A stretch of DNA of 64,000 nucleotides from Pseudomonas putida. Its GTDB lineage: Bacteria; Pseudomonadota; Gammaproteobacteria; Pseudomonadales; Pseudomonadaceae. The notes under the pieces were generated by a model. The model had not been told where the DNA came from and ran no database searches. It saw only the letters and a program-made list of their open reading frames with translations. Location: NCBI RefSeq assembly GCF_009883635.2, contig NZ_CP026115.2, positions 1,426,001-1,490,000 of the forward strand, in the 5' to 3' direction. Below, piece by piece: positions 16,281 through 24,565 of the stretch (the stretch's first letter is position 1; every line of letters begins with the position of its first letter). The position numbers and the translations under genes are program-made.

Positions 16281-17827
16281 AGCCCCCTCAGTACGTCGAA
16301 ACGACCGGCCATACTCGCTGCGGCCATGCCGTCAGCCATGGCGTTGGCGAGCTGCACGGCATTCATGGCCGGGTAAACCTCAATGAGCCGGTCTCGCAGC
16401 TCCTCAAGGCTGCTAACCGAAGCCACCAGCTCCTTGATCGGCTCCACCAGGTCATCCATTGGCGCGGCGGCAGATGCCTCCAGCGTTTCGACCTGGTTGT
16501 CCACGATGTCCGGGGCCGCAGCCGTTGCCGCTGGGCGCTCACGGTTAAGGGCGGTGGCCACCGGCCCCTCAGCTGGAGCAGGTGCGCCGAGCACTTCCGC
16601 TCCTTCCGCTGGCTCAGGTATCCCGAACTTGTCGCGGATAACCGACTGCTCGATCTTCATTCCCAGCGGGACGAACGCTTGCACTGCCTTGATGAGCAGC
16701 TCAAGGTTTTCAGGCTGAGGCACATCAATAATCAGCCGTGGGTAGCGACGACCTGGTGCAAAATTCAAGTCGCAGAAAGGCCGCACGAACATCCGGTTTA
16801 GCGTGTTTGACTCGGCCTTGGCGTCGGCCTCCAGCAGGTCCAGACGCACCTCATTGTGGACCTTGGCCTGAGCCAGGCTGGCCCCATCGTCGGCGCTCAT
16901 GGTCTGGCCGACGATGGCTTTTGACAGCTGCTTATCCCACCACTCGGCCAACCCCTTGAAGAAATCACCTGCACCAGCCACGTTGGCGGCCTGGTTGAAG
17001 TCGATGCGCATCGAGTCTGGGATAACAGCAGCGGCATCGCTTCCAAGGTTGGCCACCGCCGACAGCAGCACGCCGATATCTTCCTTACTGGCGTTCGGGC
17101 CGTAGCGACCAATGCGCATGGGGATGCCGTAGATGTCGGCAAAGCCCATCCAGTCCTTCCATGTCCACGCCTTGCACATGTACGCAACTGCCGCCAGGCG
17201 AGCCAGTCCGCCACGGATCGGCAACCCTGTGCGCAGGCGTGGTCGGTGTACGATGAACTTGTACGGAGCCAGCGCGACGCCATTGACCATGTCGGCGTCA
17301 TCGAGCAGGCGCAGCTCCTGCCCGGTTTCCCGGTCGAAAGCGAAGAAGCGCGGGTCGCGCCATTCAAAGCGCTGTGGTGTCCAAGTCTTGCCGCTGCGAT
17401 CCCAGATGATCTCCGCGACCGAGTAGCCCTTGCCCAGAGCGTCGGTCAGATCCGTCTGCACCTCCCCGAACTCCGGCGACTCGACAACCTCGCGCAGGGC
17501 ATCGGCCCGGCGAATGTCTTCGGCGTCGTCGGTGGCTGCTTCCACCCGGATATTCAGCCCAGCCAGAGCGAGCTTGCGAGTGCCCAGCACCGAGGCGTAG
17601 TGCAAGTCTCGCTCTTCCATCTCCTCGGCGAGGGTCAGGTAATCGCGAGCATCACCCTCGGCGGCGGCCTGCAGCAGGGCAGCAAGCCGCCCCGGGGTGA
17701 GCCCGCCCGCCACTGACGGATGCCAAACATGGCGCACGCCGGTAATGCGCGGGGCGGCAACTTCCTCGCTCAGTTGATCGTATTCAATGGCGCGACCGTA
17801 CTGGTCGACGATAGGGGAACGGGCCAT
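16277..17827 (-). CDS. Portal protein (Mu gp29-like, DUF935)
   Basis: 516 aa, equal to the usual DUF935 length. N-terminus MARSPIVDQYGRAIEYDQLSE, the YLTLAEEMEERDLHYASVLGTRK segment and the central WKDWMGFADIYGIPMRIGRYG motif are diagnostic. The C-terminal 110 residues are Ala/Glu/Pro-rich. It follows the terminase gene with a one-base overlap. It forms the dodecameric ring through which DNA is packaged. Confidence 0.95.
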   Translation of the reverse strand: MARSPIVDQYGRAIEYDQLSEEVAAPRITGVRHVWHPSVAGGLTPGRLAALLQAAAEGDARDYLTLAEEMEERDLHYASVLGTRKLALAGLNIRVEAATDDAEDIRRADALREVVESPEFGEVQTDLTDALGKGYSVAEIIWDRSGKTWTPQRFEWRDPRFFAFDRETGQELRLLDDADMVNGVALAPYKFIVHRPRLRTGLPIRGGLARLAAVAYMCKAWTWKDWMGFADIYGIPMRIGRYGPNASKEDIGVLLSAVANLGSDAAAVIPDSMRIDFNQAANVAGAGDFFKGLAEWWDKQLSKAIVGQTMSADDGASLAQAKVHNEVRLDLLEADAKAESNTLNRMFVRPFCDLNFAPGRRYPRLIIDVPQPENLELLIKAVQAFVPLGMKIEQSVIRDKFGIPEPAEGAEVLGAPAPAEGPVATALNRERPAATAAAPDIVDNQVETLEASAAAPMDDLVEPIKELVASVSSLEELRDRLIEVYPAMNAVQLANAMADGMAAASMAGRFDVLRGL

Positions 17828-19386
17828 TACCAGATGCCTTCTTTAGAGCGCCAACCGGCCCCGCGCACGACCTGACGATCATGCGAGGCCGACTGCTGGA
17901 CGCGGTGGGATTCGAAAATTTCTACTTCTTGTCGGCTGGCGAAGTCAGCCAGGACCAGGGCAACGCCTGCGTCTCCGTGGCGCTTATCGCCGCCTTTCTC
18001 CGTGGTGCGCTGCTCGGGGATGCGCGCTACGCCTTTCACCACCCGGAAAGCGCGGATGTCGCCGGTAACGTCCTTGTCGGCTGGGATGGCGTAAAGGGTG
18101 TCGTCTTCCAGCGCAGCCTTGAATGGCGGCATGTTGTCCCGATACCAGCCCTCGGTGAGCATGACCTGCTCAATGCGGTTGAATCCAAACTCCACAGCGG
18201 CAGACTCGGCGATCTGCTGGCCGTTGCCTCGGGCGTCATGCGCGCCCTTGAGGAAGTTGGGCAGGCGCCGAACGATGTAGAACAGGATCTGCTCCTGCTG
18301 CTTGAACGGCACGTTGCGCATCTCCAGCACGAAGGGCGTCCGCTTGCGCAGGTCCTGCTCCTTGAGGACCGGCCAGAAGACGGACAGGTCACCCGAGCGG
18401 GCGAAGTCCATCCCATAGAAACTCTGCACATTGGTTGGCAAGTCCTTGAGCAGCGGCAGCAGCTCGCGCTCACACCACTCCAGCGACTCAGCCAGGCGCA
18501 GGTGCTCCGGGGCCGTCTCGTAACCCTGCGGGTATTTGAGGCGCAGCACCGGGGACTCCCGGCTGGTGCGACTCTCGACCAGGGCCAGCGACAGGTATGC
18601 GCCACCGCCCTGGCTGGGCACGCAGTCCAGCTCTTCGGTAGCCGCATCGCCGTAGAAGCTGTAAACGTCCGCGACCCAAGCGTCCTCTTCTTCCTGGACG
18701 TGAGGGATGCCACGGCGCATACACACCCGGTGATACAAGCCCTCGGCCACCGCCTCGCTGAAGGTGCAGCGGAACAGATGCCCCTTACGCTTACCGGCGC
18801 GGATCTCTTCTATCAGCTCGTTGAAAGCGTTCTCGGTGCCATCGTGGGTACTGATCACATGGACTTCACCACCCCAGATCAGCAGGGCGAGCGCTGCCTT
18901 CAGCAGCTCGGCCAGATCCTGGTGGAACGCCGCTTCGTCGATCACCACCACGCCCTGACGACCCCGCAAGTTGCTCGGCCGACTGGTGAGCGCCACGATG
19001 CGGTGCCCCGAGGGAAACACGATGGTGTAGGTCTTGATGTGCTTCTCTTTGTCCTCGTCCGGCCAGATGCCTTCTTCGATCTCGCCGGCCGCGTAGTCGA
19101 AGGCACGCGCCCACATCGCGCAGGCCTGGATGTACTCGACCGTCATGTCCTGGTTGTAGCCCAGGTAATAGACGGTTTGTCCTTTGGCGCTCTTGGAAGC
19201 GGCTGCGACCAGGACGTTATCAGCGGCCTCCGCCCAGGTCAGGCCGATACGCCGCGACTTCTCGCCGACCTTCAGCGGCGCCCGGATGCCGATCCATTTT
19301 TGCTGATAAGGCAGCAGCACAACGGGAGTGCTGCCGATGCCTTCAGACCTGAGCGCCTGAGTAAGCGGGGAAAGTGTATGGCTCAT
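17827..19386 (-). CDS. Terminase large subunit (Mu gp28-like)
   Basis: 519 aa. The ATPase half has an adenine-binding YQQKW, a Walker A-like EKSRRIGLTW (residues about 42-51), Walker B GVVVIDEAAFH and the coupling motif STHDG. The nuclease half begins with YGMDFARSGDLSVFW, carrying the first catalytic Asp. All match Mu-like headful terminases. The start overlaps the 84-aa gene upstream by four bases. Confidence 0.95.
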   Translation of the reverse strand: MSHTLSPLTQALRSEGIGSTPVVLLPYQQKWIGIRAPLKVGEKSRRIGLTWAEAADNVLVAAASKSAKGQTVYYLGYNQDMTVEYIQACAMWARAFDYAAGEIEEGIWPDEDKEKHIKTYTIVFPSGHRIVALTSRPSNLRGRQGVVVIDEAAFHQDLAELLKAALALLIWGGEVHVISTHDGTENAFNELIEEIRAGKRKGHLFRCTFSEAVAEGLYHRVCMRRGIPHVQEEEDAWVADVYSFYGDAATEELDCVPSQGGGAYLSLALVESRTSRESPVLRLKYPQGYETAPEHLRLAESLEWCERELLPLLKDLPTNVQSFYGMDFARSGDLSVFWPVLKEQDLRKRTPFVLEMRNVPFKQQEQILFYIVRRLPNFLKGAHDARGNGQQIAESAAVEFGFNRIEQVMLTEGWYRDNMPPFKAALEDDTLYAIPADKDVTGDIRAFRVVKGVARIPEQRTTEKGGDKRHGDAGVALVLADFASRQEVEIFESHRVQQSASHDRQVVRGAGWRSKEGIW

Positions 19387-19637
19387 CGCGCCTGATCCTC
19401 ACGGATCGCACGGAGCAGCGCCGACCGGTACTGTCCGAGCGACTGGAACGATGCTGCGTAGGCGTCATCGCGGATGAGGTTCATGAGCGAGCAGCGCACC
19501 GAGTCAGGCAGCGGCGCGTCGGCAAGTTCGACAACGGTCCTGGTCTTCCAGCCAGCAGCCCTGGCGGATACCAGGCTCTGCTCGTTGGCATCCATCCACA
19601 TGCCGTCTTCGTCGCTCCATTGATGGATCACATTCAC
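19383..19637 (-). CDS. Small uncharacterised protein between terminase subunits
   Basis: 84 aa starting at a GTG (19637) that overlaps the small terminase stop in a GTGA arrangement, and ending in an ATGA overlap with the large terminase start. The frame is open further upstream, but that part is a shadow of the small terminase. Sequence VNVIHQWSDEDGMWMDANEQ and onward, no recognised family. Tight coupling on both sides supports it as a real gene. Confidence 0.65.
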   Translation of the reverse strand: MNVIHQWSDEDGMWMDANEQSLVSARAAGWKTRTVVELADAPLPDSVRCSLMNLIRDDAYAASFQSLGQYRSALLRAIREDQAR

Positions 19638-20146
19638 GACGCCACCCCCAGGATCTCGCGGCGAATCTCGTCCACGGTCTGGGCGCTGAGGCCGCCTTTC
19701 TTGGCGATCTTCTCGACCTGGTTGGCAGCGGCTTCCGCCCTGGCACGTATCTCGGTCTTCCATTTCGCCTGGACGACAGACGCCCGGCCCAGCTCGGCAA
19801 CGGCCTTGGCCACCTTGGGCAGATCCATCTTGCCGTCAGCAGCCATCAACAGCTTGAACAGGTGCTCTTGCACCAGGCGCATCAACGCCTCGTTGACCGC
19901 CCCTTCGTCATCGGGCGCAGCCTGGACGACGGCCTTCGCCTGCTCGCTGGACATCTTCAGGGCGGCCAGCTTGTCCTCAAACTCGCTGCCGTAGCGGTGG
20001 AGCGCGCTCTTGCCAATGGAGTAGCCACGCAATTCCAGCTCCGCCGACAGCTGCTCGTATCCGCCGAAGTTATTTTCCACCAGCGACTGATCCAGCCAGG
20101 ACTTCACTTCCGGCGGCAGGGCGGCGACTTTGCTACGCGGCGGCAT
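19634..20146 (-). CDS. Terminase small subunit (Mu gp27-like, DUF3486)
   Basis: 170 aa from the ATG at 20146 (MPPRSKVAALPPEVKSWLDQ), which overlaps the gp26-like stop as TAATG; a more upstream ATG at 20185 would overlap that gene by 40 bases. The GGYEQLSAELELRGYSIGKSALHRYG segment is a helix-turn-helix typical of DUF3486 small terminases, followed by a helical oligomerisation region. It recognises phage DNA for packaging. Confidence 0.92.
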   Translation of the reverse strand: MPPRSKVAALPPEVKSWLDQSLVENNFGGYEQLSAELELRGYSIGKSALHRYGSEFEDKLAALKMSSEQAKAVVQAAPDDEGAVNEALMRLVQEHLFKLLMAADGKMDLPKVAKAVAELGRASVVQAKWKTEIRARAEAAANQVEKIAKKGGLSAQTVDEIRREILGVAS

Positions 20147-20454
20147 TACCAATACTTCACTGGGCGGGCGATGCCTGGACGGCAATCGACGGTGTACTCA
20201 GCGATATCGACGCCTAGCGAGGTAAGCCCAGCAGCCCATGGGCCGGCCGGCGACTTCTCAATCGTGACCAGGGAACGGTCAGCCAGATAGTCCAGCTCAC
20301 GACGCAGCTCCAGCGCGGTGGCGTCGGGGTACATGCCCTGGACCGTCGACAGTACTACCGCTTCGTGCGGGTCAATTGGGCGACTGGTGTTCAGGGTCAG
20401 CAGGATGAGCCAGCGCATCGACTCGCGGCGGGTCTTGGCAGGATCAATGTTCAT
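20146..20454 (-). CDS. Mu gp26-like protein (VpaChn25_0724 type)
   Basis: 102 aa. The sequence MRWLILLTLNTSRPIDPHEAVVLST with the following YPDATALELRRELDYLADRSLVTI segment reads as a small winged-helix-like domain and matches the conserved gene between gp25- and gp27-like genes in Mu-like phages. Starts four bases inside the gp25-like end. Function unknown; a DNA-binding role in packaging or regulation is possible. Confidence 0.82.
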   Translation of the reverse strand: MNIDPAKTRRESMRWLILLTLNTSRPIDPHEAVVLSTVQGMYPDATALELRRELDYLADRSLVTIEKSPAGPWAAGLTSLGVDIAEYTVDCRPGIARPVKYW

Positions 20455-20783
20455 GGACGGGCTCCCCGGAGCTGCACGTTTTCAAGTTTGAGAGCCACAG
20501 CGTCGAGCTTGGCCTCGATGACGGTTTGGTTGCGCACCCAGTCTTCGCGGCGCACGTAGTGCAGGGGCATTTCCCCGCGCAATTTCTCCAGGCCAAGCTC
20601 GACCTGGCGCAGCCGGTCGGAGTCCTTGGCCAGCTCTTCGAAGCGGCCGTCCATGTGCGCAAAGCGCTGATCCAGGCGGCGCTCGATGGCGGCGAGCAGC
20701 AGCTTGAGGAGAGCCATCATTGCGCCCACCAGGCCTACGCCGATGCTGATTAGCTGCCAGACCGGCAGCTCGATGGTGCTCAT
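20451..20783 (-). CDS. DUF2730 membrane-anchored coiled-coil protein (Mu gp25-like)
   Basis: 110 aa from ATG at 20783 (MSTIELPVWQLISIGVGLVG), overlapping the zinc-finger gene stop as ATGA. One N-terminal transmembrane helix (about residues 8-30) is followed by a coiled coil (RRLDQRFAHMDGRFEELAKD). This is the usual DUF2730 layout in the Mu late leader region. Function is unknown. Confidence 0.85.
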   Translation of the reverse strand: MSTIELPVWQLISIGVGLVGAMMALLKLLLAAIERRLDQRFAHMDGRFEELAKDSDRLRQVELGLEKLRGEMPLHYVRREDWVRNQTVIEAKLDAVALKLENVQLRGARP

Positions 20784-20995
20784 CGGCCGCCCATCCTTTC
20801 GATGTCTTCCTGGCAGCTCACGCACAGCTCAACGCCTGGCAGGATCTCGCTGCGTGCTGGGGGGATCTGGTCGCCGCAGCACTCGCAGTGCGTGATGCGA
20901 GGCCCGGTGTAGTGCGCCCGGCCTGCGCCTCGCGCCGCCAGCGCCTGCTCGCGGAATGCCTCTTCCGTTTCTGTGGCGATATCAGTTACGTCCAT
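20780..20995 (-). CDS. TraR/DksA-type C4 zinc-finger protein
   Basis: 71 aa. N-terminal helix (ATETEEAFREQALAARGAG) and C-terminal four-cysteine finger CECCGD-x15-CVSCQ, the pattern of TraR and short phage DksA-like proteins. TraR binds RNA polymerase in the secondary channel and mimics DksA plus ppGpp; a similar effect on host transcription is inferred. It is encoded between the lysis cassette and the packaging genes and overlaps Rz by 14 bases. Confidence 0.87.
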   Translation of the reverse strand: MDVTDIATETEEAFREQALAARGAGRAHYTGPRITHCECCGDQIPPARSEILPGVELCVSCQEDIERMGGR

Positions 20996-21626
20996 TGCGT
21001 GTATTCCATTCGATCAGTTGCGTTAGCTGGGCACGGCAGGCGGCATAGCCCTCGCCGTTGCGGATTTGGTTGGCCAGGAGGTCTGCGCGGGTGACTCCCG
21101 CGATCAGGTCGTCAGCGGCTGAGGGGCCGGAGGGAGTCGCATCAGCTCCGCTGGTGGTGGTGCCGGTGGAAGGCACTGCGGCTGAGCTTGCGGTTGCGGT
21201 GCCAAATAGGGCGTTGTTCCACACGCGGACAAAGCCAACAGTGAACACAGCAGGAGGCAGCGCTTCAGGCTGCGCATCGAGGGCGCGGCGGTACAGGGTC
21301 GTGACACGCTGGATTTCTCCGTTGAGTTTTTCAGTGACGGCCCGCAGCTCGTCCCGCTTGGCGACCAGATCCGCCGCCAATTGGTTGCCGTATGCCTGGG
21401 ATGCGATCAGCTCGTCTGCGGCTTTCTTCAGGCTTGCGGCGGCGGACTCAGCCAGGCGGCGCAGCTCCTCCTCATGCGCCGTGGTTTGCTCGCTCAGGGC
21501 CGCATCACTTTTGGCTTTCGCCAAGGCGAAACCCTGGTCGTAGCCATTGCTGTAAACCAGGGTCAGGCCGCCGACAGCGACAGCAAGAACCAGGAGCCAG
21601 ACGAGCACCGGTTTGATGCTGCTCAT
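20982..21626 (-). CDS. Inner-membrane spanin subunit (Rz-like)
   Basis: 214 aa from ATG at 21626, overlapping the endolysin stop as ATGA. One N-terminal membrane helix (residues about 7-27, VLVWLLVLAVAVGGLTLVY) is followed by a long periplasmic coiled coil (30-110), the i-spanin layout. The C-terminal 70 residues add a Ser/Thr/Gly linker and a conserved-looking end, ADLLANQIRNGEGYAACRAQ. An Rz1-type lipoprotein is encoded inside it in another frame. Together they fuse inner and outer membranes at lysis. Confidence 0.87.
   Translation of the reverse strand: MSSIKPVLVWLLVLAVAVGGLTLVYSNGYDQGFALAKAKSDAALSEQTTAHEEELRRLAESAAASLKKAADELIASQAYGNQLAADLVAKRDELRAVTEKLNGEIQRVTTLYRRALDAQPEALPPAVFTVGFVRVWNNALFGTATASSAAVPSTGTTTSGADATPSGPSAADDLIAGVTRADLLANQIRNGEGYAACRAQLTQLIEWNTRNGRN
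21104..21277 (-). CDS. Outer-membrane spanin lipoprotein (Rz1-like), nested in Rz
   Basis: 57 aa in the alternative frame, wholly inside the Rz-like gene. It has a basic N-terminus (MRSLKR), hydrophobic core and lipobox L-S-A-C with the lipidated Cys at residue 19, then a short proline-rich mature part (APQPQAQPQCLPPAPPPAEL). This is the classic embedded Rz1 design. The frame is open 30 bases further upstream but the Met before RSLKR gives a proper signal peptide. Confidence 0.85.
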   Translation of the reverse strand: MRSLKRCLLLCSLLALSACGTTPYLAPQPQAQPQCLPPAPPPAELMRLPPAPQPLTT

Positions 21627-22261
21627 GAGCACACCCCATTGCCCCAGCCATCAGCGATGTATTGAGCTTCAAAGGTCTTGAGGATCAGCCGGGGATAGCC
21701 CCGGTTCTCTCGGAAGGCGGCAGCAGAGCGGCCCGCGTTGAACCGCTCAATGGAGCCGAACCAAGCCAGCGGATCGGCGCCCTTTGCCGATGCCAGCTTG
21801 CGGTCGCGGATCAGCCAGCCAAGGCCGCCGTTATAGGAGGACAGCACCATGGCGTGGCGCTCGCAGGCGTTGCGGCCCTTGATGCGGTCAACCAACCAGC
21901 GGTCGTAGCTGACCAGGGCCATGAGCGACCAGGTGGAGTTGAACGGCTGAACATTGCCAAGGGTGTCGGGGAACAGTTCCGCAAGCCACACGGCGGTCGT
22001 GGGCATCACCTGGCCCAAGCCTTGCGCACCGACAGGGGATTTCGCGTTGAGCCGCCAGCGCGACTCCTGGTGCACTTGAGCGGCGAAGGTGGCCACGGGG
22101 GCATCAAGCCCCCACTCGGCCTGGGCGATGCGAGTCAGCTCGCGGCGGTACTGCTGCGCCTCGGCCGGGATGTCAGCTCGCGCCGTGGGCACGTTAGCGA
22201 GGATTGCAAGCACGGGCAGAGCCAGCAGCGCGCTCAGTGTCAGTAGGCGTCCGTATCGCAT
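21623..22261 (-). CDS. Phage endolysin, lytic transglycosylase (SLT domain) with signal peptide
   Basis: 212 aa from ATG at 22261, two bases after the holin stop. Residues 1-30 form an export signal (LLTLSALLALPVLAILANV then AR-AD), and the SLT domain follows with the catalytic Glu in HQESRW and the AQGLGQVMPTTA motif, then SSYNGG. It cleaves peptidoglycan in the periplasm. The export signal means holin is not strictly needed to release it; a signal-anchor mode is possible. Confidence 0.9.
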   Translation of the reverse strand: MRYGRLLTLSALLALPVLAILANVPTARADIPAEAQQYRRELTRIAQAEWGLDAPVATFAAQVHQESRWRLNAKSPVGAQGLGQVMPTTAVWLAELFPDTLGNVQPFNSTWSLMALVSYDRWLVDRIKGRNACERHAMVLSSYNGGLGWLIRDRKLASAKGADPLAWFGSIERFNAGRSAAAFRENRGYPRLILKTFEAQYIADGWGNGVCS

Positions 22262-22263
22262 GT

Positions 22264-22569
22264 TCAGAGCCCCAACGTCAGGCCGAGGACGCAGGCCAGC
22301 ACGATCAGGGCGCGGCGGATGCCGGCCCATGGCTGATGGACTGACTTGACCTGGTCGGGGCGGGCATACGGGAACAGGGCGCGGTCGATCCAGTAGGCCA
22401 GCACGGCGCCACCAGTTACCAGCGCCGCCTTGTAAAGGACGACGGCGATCTTGGTCGGGGCGATGAGGTAGAGCGCGACCAGTAGGCCGATGGTGATCAG
22501 GGTCCAGAAGGTCAAGCGTGGTGCTCGATAGTGCCGCCGAAGACGCGGGCGGTCGCTAGGCTGGTTCAT
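22264..22569 (-). CDS. Putative holin
   Basis: 101 aa with three hydrophobic stretches (residues about 20-41, 46-64 and 84-101) and a basic N-terminus. It lies directly before the transglycosylase and after a small unknown gene, which is the holin slot in Pseudomonas Mu-like phages. The short loop WIDRALFPYARPDQVKS between helices 2 and 3 resembles the putative holin family of these phages. No experimental evidence in sequence. Confidence 0.78.
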   Translation of the reverse strand: MNQPSDRPRLRRHYRAPRLTFWTLITIGLLVALYLIAPTKIAVVLYKAALVTGGAVLAYWIDRALFPYARPDQVKSVHQPWAGIRRALIVLACVLGLTLGL

Positions 22570-22886
22570 GGACGAACCTCCTTGTTGGTTTTGAGGGCGT
22601 TGCGGATATTGGCGATAGCACTTGCGGCCGCCGCTGGTTCGTTACGGCGCTGGGCCGGTGGGATGTAGCGACCAGGCTTGGGAGGGTTGGCGGGAGTTGA
22701 CCGACCGCGCAGGCCACCCTTGCAGGCGTCCTGCGCAACTTGCCGGCGATGGATTGCGACCCGCCCGATGACGTCAATTCGCCACTCGCTCGGGCAGTCA
22801 TCGATCATCTTTTGGCGCGTCTTCTCGCAGCGCTCGTCAATGACGCGCTGTGCGTAATCCGCTGAAGAAGTTTCGTGCTGGGACAT
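22566..22886 (-). CDS. Uncharacterised first gene of the late operon
   Basis: 106 aa, starting MSQHETSSADYAQRVIDERC and Cys-containing in the N-terminal half (three Cys in residues 20-55), then basic and proline-rich (RSTPANPPKPGRYIPP) and an Ala-rich end. No family recognised. The stop overlaps the holin start by four bases. Being the first late gene after the terminator, it probably lies next to the Mor/C-type activated promoter. Confidence 0.65.
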   Translation of the reverse strand: MSQHETSSADYAQRVIDERCEKTRQKMIDDCPSEWRIDVIGRVAIHRRQVAQDACKGGLRGRSTPANPPKPGRYIPPAQRRNEPAAAASAIANIRNALKTNKEVRP

Positions 22887-22968
22887 GATCGAATCTGCCA
22901 GTTGGTGTGGACCTGGCTAGATTCGCTCGCGTGAGGAGGGGGCTGTATTTCCGGGGCATTTAAGCAAC

Positions 22969-22989
22969 AAGCCCCGCAGAGCGGGGCTT
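22969..22989. terminator. Terminator between Mor and late genes
   Basis: Perfect hairpin, AAGCCCCGC and GCGGGGCTT separated by AGA. It lies 14 bases beyond the Mor stop, on the minus strand followed by a T-biased stretch (TTGTTGCTT). It would end the early/middle transcript and leave the late genes under their own promoter in 22890-22965, where no other gene is seen. Confidence 0.78.
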
Positions 22990-23002
22990 GAGGAGGTGGC
23001 GG

Positions 23003-23455
23003 TCAGTGCAACCGCTTGGGGGCATCGTCGTACCCGAAAAGGTCGGGCTCCTGCTTTCGATGCAGGACTCGTTGGCGGGCAATGATGTCATAAACCGCCT
23101 GGCTGGACAGATCAAACTTTCGAGCCAGCGCATCGGGCCGGGTGTTCTGGTCTCGCCACCCTCGAAAGATCTCCCCATCTCTCAGCGCCCGGCGCAATTT
23201 ATCGCCTCGGGGTATGTAAACGACAGCACCGCCCATCGTTTGGCAGATCGCATAGACCACCTCGCGGGCGATCTGCGGCACGGCGTCGGCCATTCCTGGC
23301 ATCAACTGAAGCAGCTTATTCTCGGCAAGGCTGGACATCTCTACCAGCGTTCCCTCCCAACGAGCCAGGACCGATGGATCCTCCATGCGAGCTAACACCT
23401 GGTCCGGGTCTAGCTTGTCGATGTCCTCACTTGTAAACAACTCCCCATTGCTCAT
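23003..23455 (-). CDS. mor: Mor/C-family middle/late transcription activator
   Basis: 150 aa from ATG at 23455 (MSNGELFTSEDIDKLDPDQV), overlapping the GemA stop by four bases; the frame is open another 43 codons but those shadow GemA. The C-terminal half has the Mor family pattern with VVYIPRGDKLRRALRDGEIF, then a helix-turn-helix, RPDALARKFDLSSQAVYDII. Mor dimers activate middle or late phage promoters with host RNA polymerase. It is the last gene before the terminator, as in Mu. Confidence 0.9.
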   Translation of the reverse strand: MSNGELFTSEDIDKLDPDQVLARMEDPSVLARWEGTLVEMSSLAENKLLQLMPGMADAVPQIAREVVYAICQTMGGAVVYIPRGDKLRRALRDGEIFRGWRDQNTRPDALARKFDLSSQAVYDIIARQRVLHRKQEPDLFGYDDAPKRLH

Positions 23456-23853
23456 TGCCTTCTCCCGTTTCGTTTCGCGTCCTTGGCCAGAGCCGCGACC
23501 ACGCCGCTCAGTTGCTTGGCGTCGAGCCACTCCAGCCGCTCCACCTTGTACAGGCGTTTGGCCAGGCCGTCGCCGTACTCCCATGGCCGGCCGGCTTCAG
23601 CCAGCTGCGCCTCGATCTTGCCGACCAACTTCGCCTTGTCCGCTGCGGGCTTGGGCTTGTCTCGGCCTTGCTTTGCCTTCCAGCCCAGTCGCTCGAACTC
23701 CTGCAGCACCTTGGCCACCTGGAGCGGGCTCAAGTCCTTGGCCGATGACTGGCCGGTGATCCGGCTCAGCAGGGCACGGTAGGTGTCGTCATCGAGGCCG
23801 AGGTCTTTCTTGGCGATGTGGATCTTGCTCAGTTGCTGGTTGCGCCGGTTCAT
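23452..23853 (-). CDS. gemA: GemA-like regulatory protein (DUF1018)
   Basis: 133 aa. N-terminal QLSKIHIAKKDLGLDDDTYRALLSRITG is the strongly conserved GemA/gp16 motif, and the C-terminal PWEYGDGLAKRLYKVERLEWLD completes the family pattern. In Mu, GemA changes host gene expression and DNA supercoiling. Directly before Mor, the usual order. Confidence 0.92.
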   Translation of the reverse strand: MNRRNQQLSKIHIAKKDLGLDDDTYRALLSRITGQSSAKDLSPLQVAKVLQEFERLGWKAKQGRDKPKPAADKAKLVGKIEAQLAEAGRPWEYGDGLAKRLYKVERLEWLDAKQLSGVVAALAKDAKRNGRRQ

Positions 23854-24536
23854 GAGGCCACCTGCGACAGTGCCAAAGGCGCCGCTGTGGTCATGCCATG
23901 GTTGAGACGCACATCAGCTGCGGCTAACAGGCCATGCATCGCATCGCTGATGGCTCGTACGCCTGCCTTGCGACGGGTGGTTTCGTTTCGGTCCCGAGGC
24001 TTCTGCTGCACCAGGTCTGGGTAATGGTGTGCCAGGTACTGCTCCACGGCAGGGGACAGCTCGGCGCCTGCGAAGGTCGACACTTGGTCATATACGGCAT
24101 GAACCCAGGCCTCGCAGAACACATCGGCGCGGCGCACCTTGGTGGCTGGTTTGCAACGCTGCAGCTTGCTCAGCGTGAAGTCACGTCGCGCCTGGCGCAC
24201 CTGGCGCAGCAGCACGGTCATGGTGTAGCCGGCTACTTCGGCCATTTCACCGATGAAATTCCAGCGCCCAATGCCACCAGCAAACAGCACCTTGCAGGTG
24301 TAGGCCCGCGACACGGTGTTGGCCAGCTGCGCTTCCCACATCGCCGGGGTTTTCTTCGACCCGGCTAGGGCGGTGCACTCCATGACATTGGCCATGCTCA
24401 CATCGGCCTGGCCGATGCCGTGCTGCTTCATCAGCGCCTGCGCCTGCCGCATCGCGGCCGCCGCCTCGTTGGGGTTGGCACTGGTGGCCAGCCTCAGGCA
24501 TTTCTTGATCTTGTCCAGGGCCTTGTTACGGTCCAT
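23850..24536 (-). CDS. DUF2786 domain protein
   Basis: 228 aa. Residues 1-45 (KALDKIKKCLRLATSANPNEAAAAMRQAQALMKQHGI) are a typical DUF2786 domain, found in many phages. The rest, with MWEAQLANTVSRAYTCKVLF and WVHAVYDQVSTF, resembles the domain that commonly accompanies it. Overlaps GemA by four bases. Function unknown. Confidence 0.87.
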   Translation of the reverse strand: MDRNKALDKIKKCLRLATSANPNEAAAAMRQAQALMKQHGIGQADVSMANVMECTALAGSKKTPAMWEAQLANTVSRAYTCKVLFAGGIGRWNFIGEMAEVAGYTMTVLLRQVRQARRDFTLSKLQRCKPATKVRRADVFCEAWVHAVYDQVSTFAGAELSPAVEQYLAHHYPDLVQQKPRDRNETTRRKAGVRAISDAMHGLLAAADVRLNHGMTTAAPLALSQVAS

Positions 24537-24565
24537 GAGATTCCCTATCTATCGCGTGTCGCCGC

